This document shows positions 6,235-7,512 of a stretch of DNA of 7,512 nt, piece after piece. Source of the stretch: Candidatus Aerophobota bacterium (lineage in GTDB: Bacteria; Aerophobota; Aerophobia; Aerophobales; AE-B3A); assembly GCA_004376485.1 (NCBI GenBank), contig SOJT01000116.1:1-7512 (forward strand). The letters are read 5' to 3'. Under the pieces are notes generated by a model. That model searched no databases, was not told the DNA's origin, and worked only from the letters and a program-made list of their open reading frames with translations. The first letter of the stretch is position 1; each line of letters opens with the position of its first letter. The position numbers and the translations under genes are program-made.

Positions 6235-6774
6235 ATGGATTTTATGGAAAAATGGGATAAGGCGACTCAAGAGACCAAAATCCTGAGGTCCCGCCTGCGT
6301 AATCTTCTGGCTTTCGAAGCCACTGAGCTACCCTATGTAGCTTTGGCTTCTTCATCTGTTAATCCTGGAGATACAGTGGTGAGAAAAGGTAAGATAGTAG
6401 TCCATAGACCTCTGCTTCTTCTTCCCTCCCGGTTCTTACCTCAATTTGAGGGATTCGATTTTGAAGAAGACTACCAGGTGGACAGTGATAAGATTAGAAG
6501 ATTTCTTCTTATGAGAGGAATCTCTTTCCCCTCTTTGAAGTACTGTAATGAGACCCACACCGTTGATGTATTTGAAGGATACCTGGAAAAAGCTGTGGAT
6601 TATTTTTCCCGGGAGATGGAAAAAAGGGAAGATGTCCATTCTGGATTGATGTTAGGACCGGAAGATTGTTGGCAGTTTTCCGTTATTATTTATGTAGCTA
6701 CTCTGGCGGTTAGATCACTCCCCGGCGATCTGGAAAAGCTTCTGGATGATTTCAATAAGAAGAAAGACTGGTGA
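6235..6774 (+). CDS. Unrecognised soluble protein, about 179 residues
   Basis: I do not recognise this family with any certainty. From the ATG at 6235 it encodes 179 residues. The open frame continues upstream to an ATG at 6139, but a near-perfect promoter lies inside that part. The first 25 or so residues are charged and probably helical (KATQETKILRSRLRNLL). A beta-like stretch with GDTVVRKGKIVVHRPLLLLP follows at 45-64, then an acidic patch FEGFDFEEDYQVDSD at 71-85, and RRFLLMRGISFPSLKY at 88-103. Next come DVFEGYLEKAVDYFSREMEK at 111-130 and GPEDCWQFSVIIYVATLAVRSL at 141-162. The C terminus is a charged helix. Cysteines are at 104 and 145. No signal peptide or clear membrane segment is seen; the hydrophobic run at 148-160 is short and follows an acidic motif. 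Codon use and the strong upstream signals say it is a real gene. Its own promoter and terminator make it a single-gene unit divergent from the kinase. The alternative start MEKWDK at 6244 is possible. Confidence 0.8.
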   Translation: MDFMEKWDKATQETKILRSRLRNLLAFEATELPYVALASSSVNPGDTVVRKGKIVVHRPLLLLPSRFLPQFEGFDFEEDYQVDSDKIRRFLLMRGISFPSLKYCNETHTVDVFEGYLEKAVDYFSREMEKREDVHSGLMLGPEDCWQFSVIIYVATLAVRSLPGDLEKLLDDFNKKKDW

Positions 6775-6805
6775 GATATTGTCAAATAGAAGATGGATCT
6801 TAATA

Positions 6806-6840
6806 GGGGACTACCTTTTCAGGTAGCCCTTTTTTTGTTT
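6806..6840 (+). terminator. Rho-independent terminator after the 179-residue gene
   Basis: CTACCT (6811-6816) pairs with AGGTAG (6821-6826) around a TTTC loop. Below a bulged A, GGG (6807-6809) pairs with CCC (6827-6829). A run of seven T (6830-6836), then G and TTT, follows. It lies 32 bases past the stop codon and separates this gene from ccdA. Confidence 0.9.
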
Positions 6841-6849
6841 TGTTATAAA
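6841..6849 (+). promoter_or_regulatory. Possible extended -10 promoter for ccdA
   Basis: TGT followed by TATAAA (6844-6849) fits an extended -10 (TGn plus five of six). The expected -35 position falls in the terminator stem and has no TTGACA-like box. It is the only candidate between the terminator and ccdA; read-through is the alternative. Confidence 0.4.
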
Positions 6850-6879
6850 ATCTAGTAAGGAGTTTTGTGAGGTAAGAAG

Positions 6880-7512
6880 ATGGGAAATACCCCCTTTTTC
6901 ATTGCTTTAGTAGCCGGGTTTCTCTCTTTTCTTTCCCCCTGCGTGCTTCCTCTACTTCCTTCCTATCTTTCTTTTATAACCGGCATCTCTTTAGAGGAAC
7001 TCATACAAAAAGGGAAGGATTCCCGGATGAGGAAGATAACCATTATTCATTCCCTCATATTTATCTTTGGCTTTTCTCTGGTTTTCGTTCTTCTGGGAAC
7101 CTCAGCTTCTTTAGTGGGAAAGATCTTTACCAGCTACCAGATATGGATAACAAGAGTAGGGGGAATCTTTATCATTATCTTTGGTCTTCACCTGATGGGA
7201 GTAGTCAATTTGGGTCCTCTTCAAAGGGAGAAGAAAATTCATCTGGGCCGAAAGCCCCTTGGCTATCTGGGTTCCTTTTTGGTAGGAATAGTTTTTGCCG
7301 CCGGTTGGAGTCCCTGTATTGGTCCCATCTTAGGGGCCATTCTCTTTTATGCCGCCAGCAAAGATTCAGTAGTTTTAGGGATTAGCCTTCTAGCTACCTA
7401 TTCGCTGGGTCTAGCTATACCTTTCTTTTTGTCATCTTTAGCTCTCGAGGTTTTCCTGGAATATTACGGAAAACTGAGGAAACACCTAAGGCTGGTCTCG
7501 CTTATCAGTGGG
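6880..7512 (+). CDS. ccdA: CcdA-type cytochrome c biogenesis / thiol-electron transporter (3' end cut by window edge)
   Basis: This inner-membrane protein of the CcdA/DsbD transmembrane-domain family carries reducing power from cytoplasmic thioredoxin across the membrane to extracytoplasmic thiol proteins, for example those that keep apocytochrome c haem sites reduced. My translation gives 211 residues to the right edge; stand-alone members are about 220-240. The paired redox cysteines are in the family motifs SPCVLPLLPSYLSF (C21) and AGWSPCIGPILGAI (C146). Hydrophobic segments are at roughly 5-34, 55-80, 88-110, 128-158 and 163-190, and a sixth begins near 203, matching the six-helix plan. 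The N terminus runs directly into helix 1 without a cleavable signal, as is usual. The ATG has GAGG seven bases upstream. It is separated from the preceding gene by a terminator. What follows it, commonly a thioredoxin-like lipoprotein or ResB/ResC-type genes, is outside the window. The name has no link to the CcdA antitoxin. Confidence 0.95.
   Translation, partial: MGNTPFFIALVAGFLSFLSPCVLPLLPSYLSFITGISLEELIQKGKDSRMRKITIIHSLIFIFGFSLVFVLLGTSASLVGKIFTSYQIWITRVGGIFIIIFGLHLMGVVNLGPLQREKKIHLGRKPLGYLGSFLVGIVFAAGWSPCIGPILGAILFYAASKDSVVLGISLLATYSLGLAIPFFLSSLALEVFLEYYGKLRKHLRLVSLISG

Noticed and set aside
6436..6639. Minus-strand open frame of 67 codons
   Set aside because: Antisense inside the 179-residue gene, which has clear promoter and ribosome-site support on the plus strand.
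6780..6785. Minus-strand TTGACA downstream of the 179-residue gene as an antisense promoter
   Set aside because: No -10-like hexamer occurs at 16-18 bases on the minus strand, so the box is probably chance.
7143..7385. Plus-strand open frame of 80 codons
   Set aside because: Another frame of the same strand inside ccdA; the ccdA frame carries the helices and the conserved second cysteine motif.
1..7512. Toxin-antitoxin link, since TldD/TldE is reported to degrade the CcdA antitoxin and a ccdA gene is present
   Set aside because: The ccdA here encodes a six-helix thiol transporter with SPCVLP and SPCIGP motifs. It shares only the name with the antitoxin, and no CcdB-like gene is seen.

Overview
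The window is ordinary bacterial chromosome. It has Shine-Dalgarno-led genes, sigma70-type promoters, moderate GC by eye, and housekeeping families with no mobile-element signature. I cannot name the lineage. A free-standing CcdA, a TldD/PmbA pair and one unrecognised conserved-looking gene would fit an anaerobic or poorly sampled bacterial phylum, but that is inference only.

Layout. Everything from about 6100 down to position 1 is on the minus strand. In transcription order it reads: a gluconokinase-like FGGY sugar kinase (TTG start near 6076, end 4496); a D-2-hydroxyacid dehydrogenase of the phosphoglycerate-dehydrogenase type (4441-3470); a YebC/TACO1-family translation factor (3330-2587); TldD (2586-1225); and PmbA/TldE (1223 to beyond the left edge). 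The kinase and dehydrogenase look like a two-gene sugar-acid module. yebC has its own promoter, whose -35 box overlaps the dehydrogenase stop codon and whose +1 region lies in an 8-bp-armed dyad. yebC, tldD and pmbA are packed with 0-1 base between them, so they are probably one translationally coupled operon.

On the plus strand, a divergent near-consensus promoter (TTGACA, 16-base spacer, TATAAT) at 6167-6194 drives an unrecognised soluble protein of about 179 residues (6235-6774). A clear rho-independent terminator at 6806-6840 follows. A CcdA-type membrane thiol-electron transporter then starts at 6880 and runs off the right edge.

How the genes fit together. TldD and PmbA form a metallopeptidase that cleaves unfolded peptides, and YebC helps ribosomes through difficult sequences, so that operon joins translation quality to peptide clearance. 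The kinase and dehydrogenase are best read as sugar-acid catabolism, for example a 2-keto-sugar acid reduced and then phosphorylated, but the substrate cannot be read from sequence. I see no RNA genes, CRISPR arrays, insertion sequences or convincing novel defence-type system. The points most worth following up are the unrecognised 179-residue gene, the dyad over the yebC start site, and the yebC-tldD-pmbA coupling.
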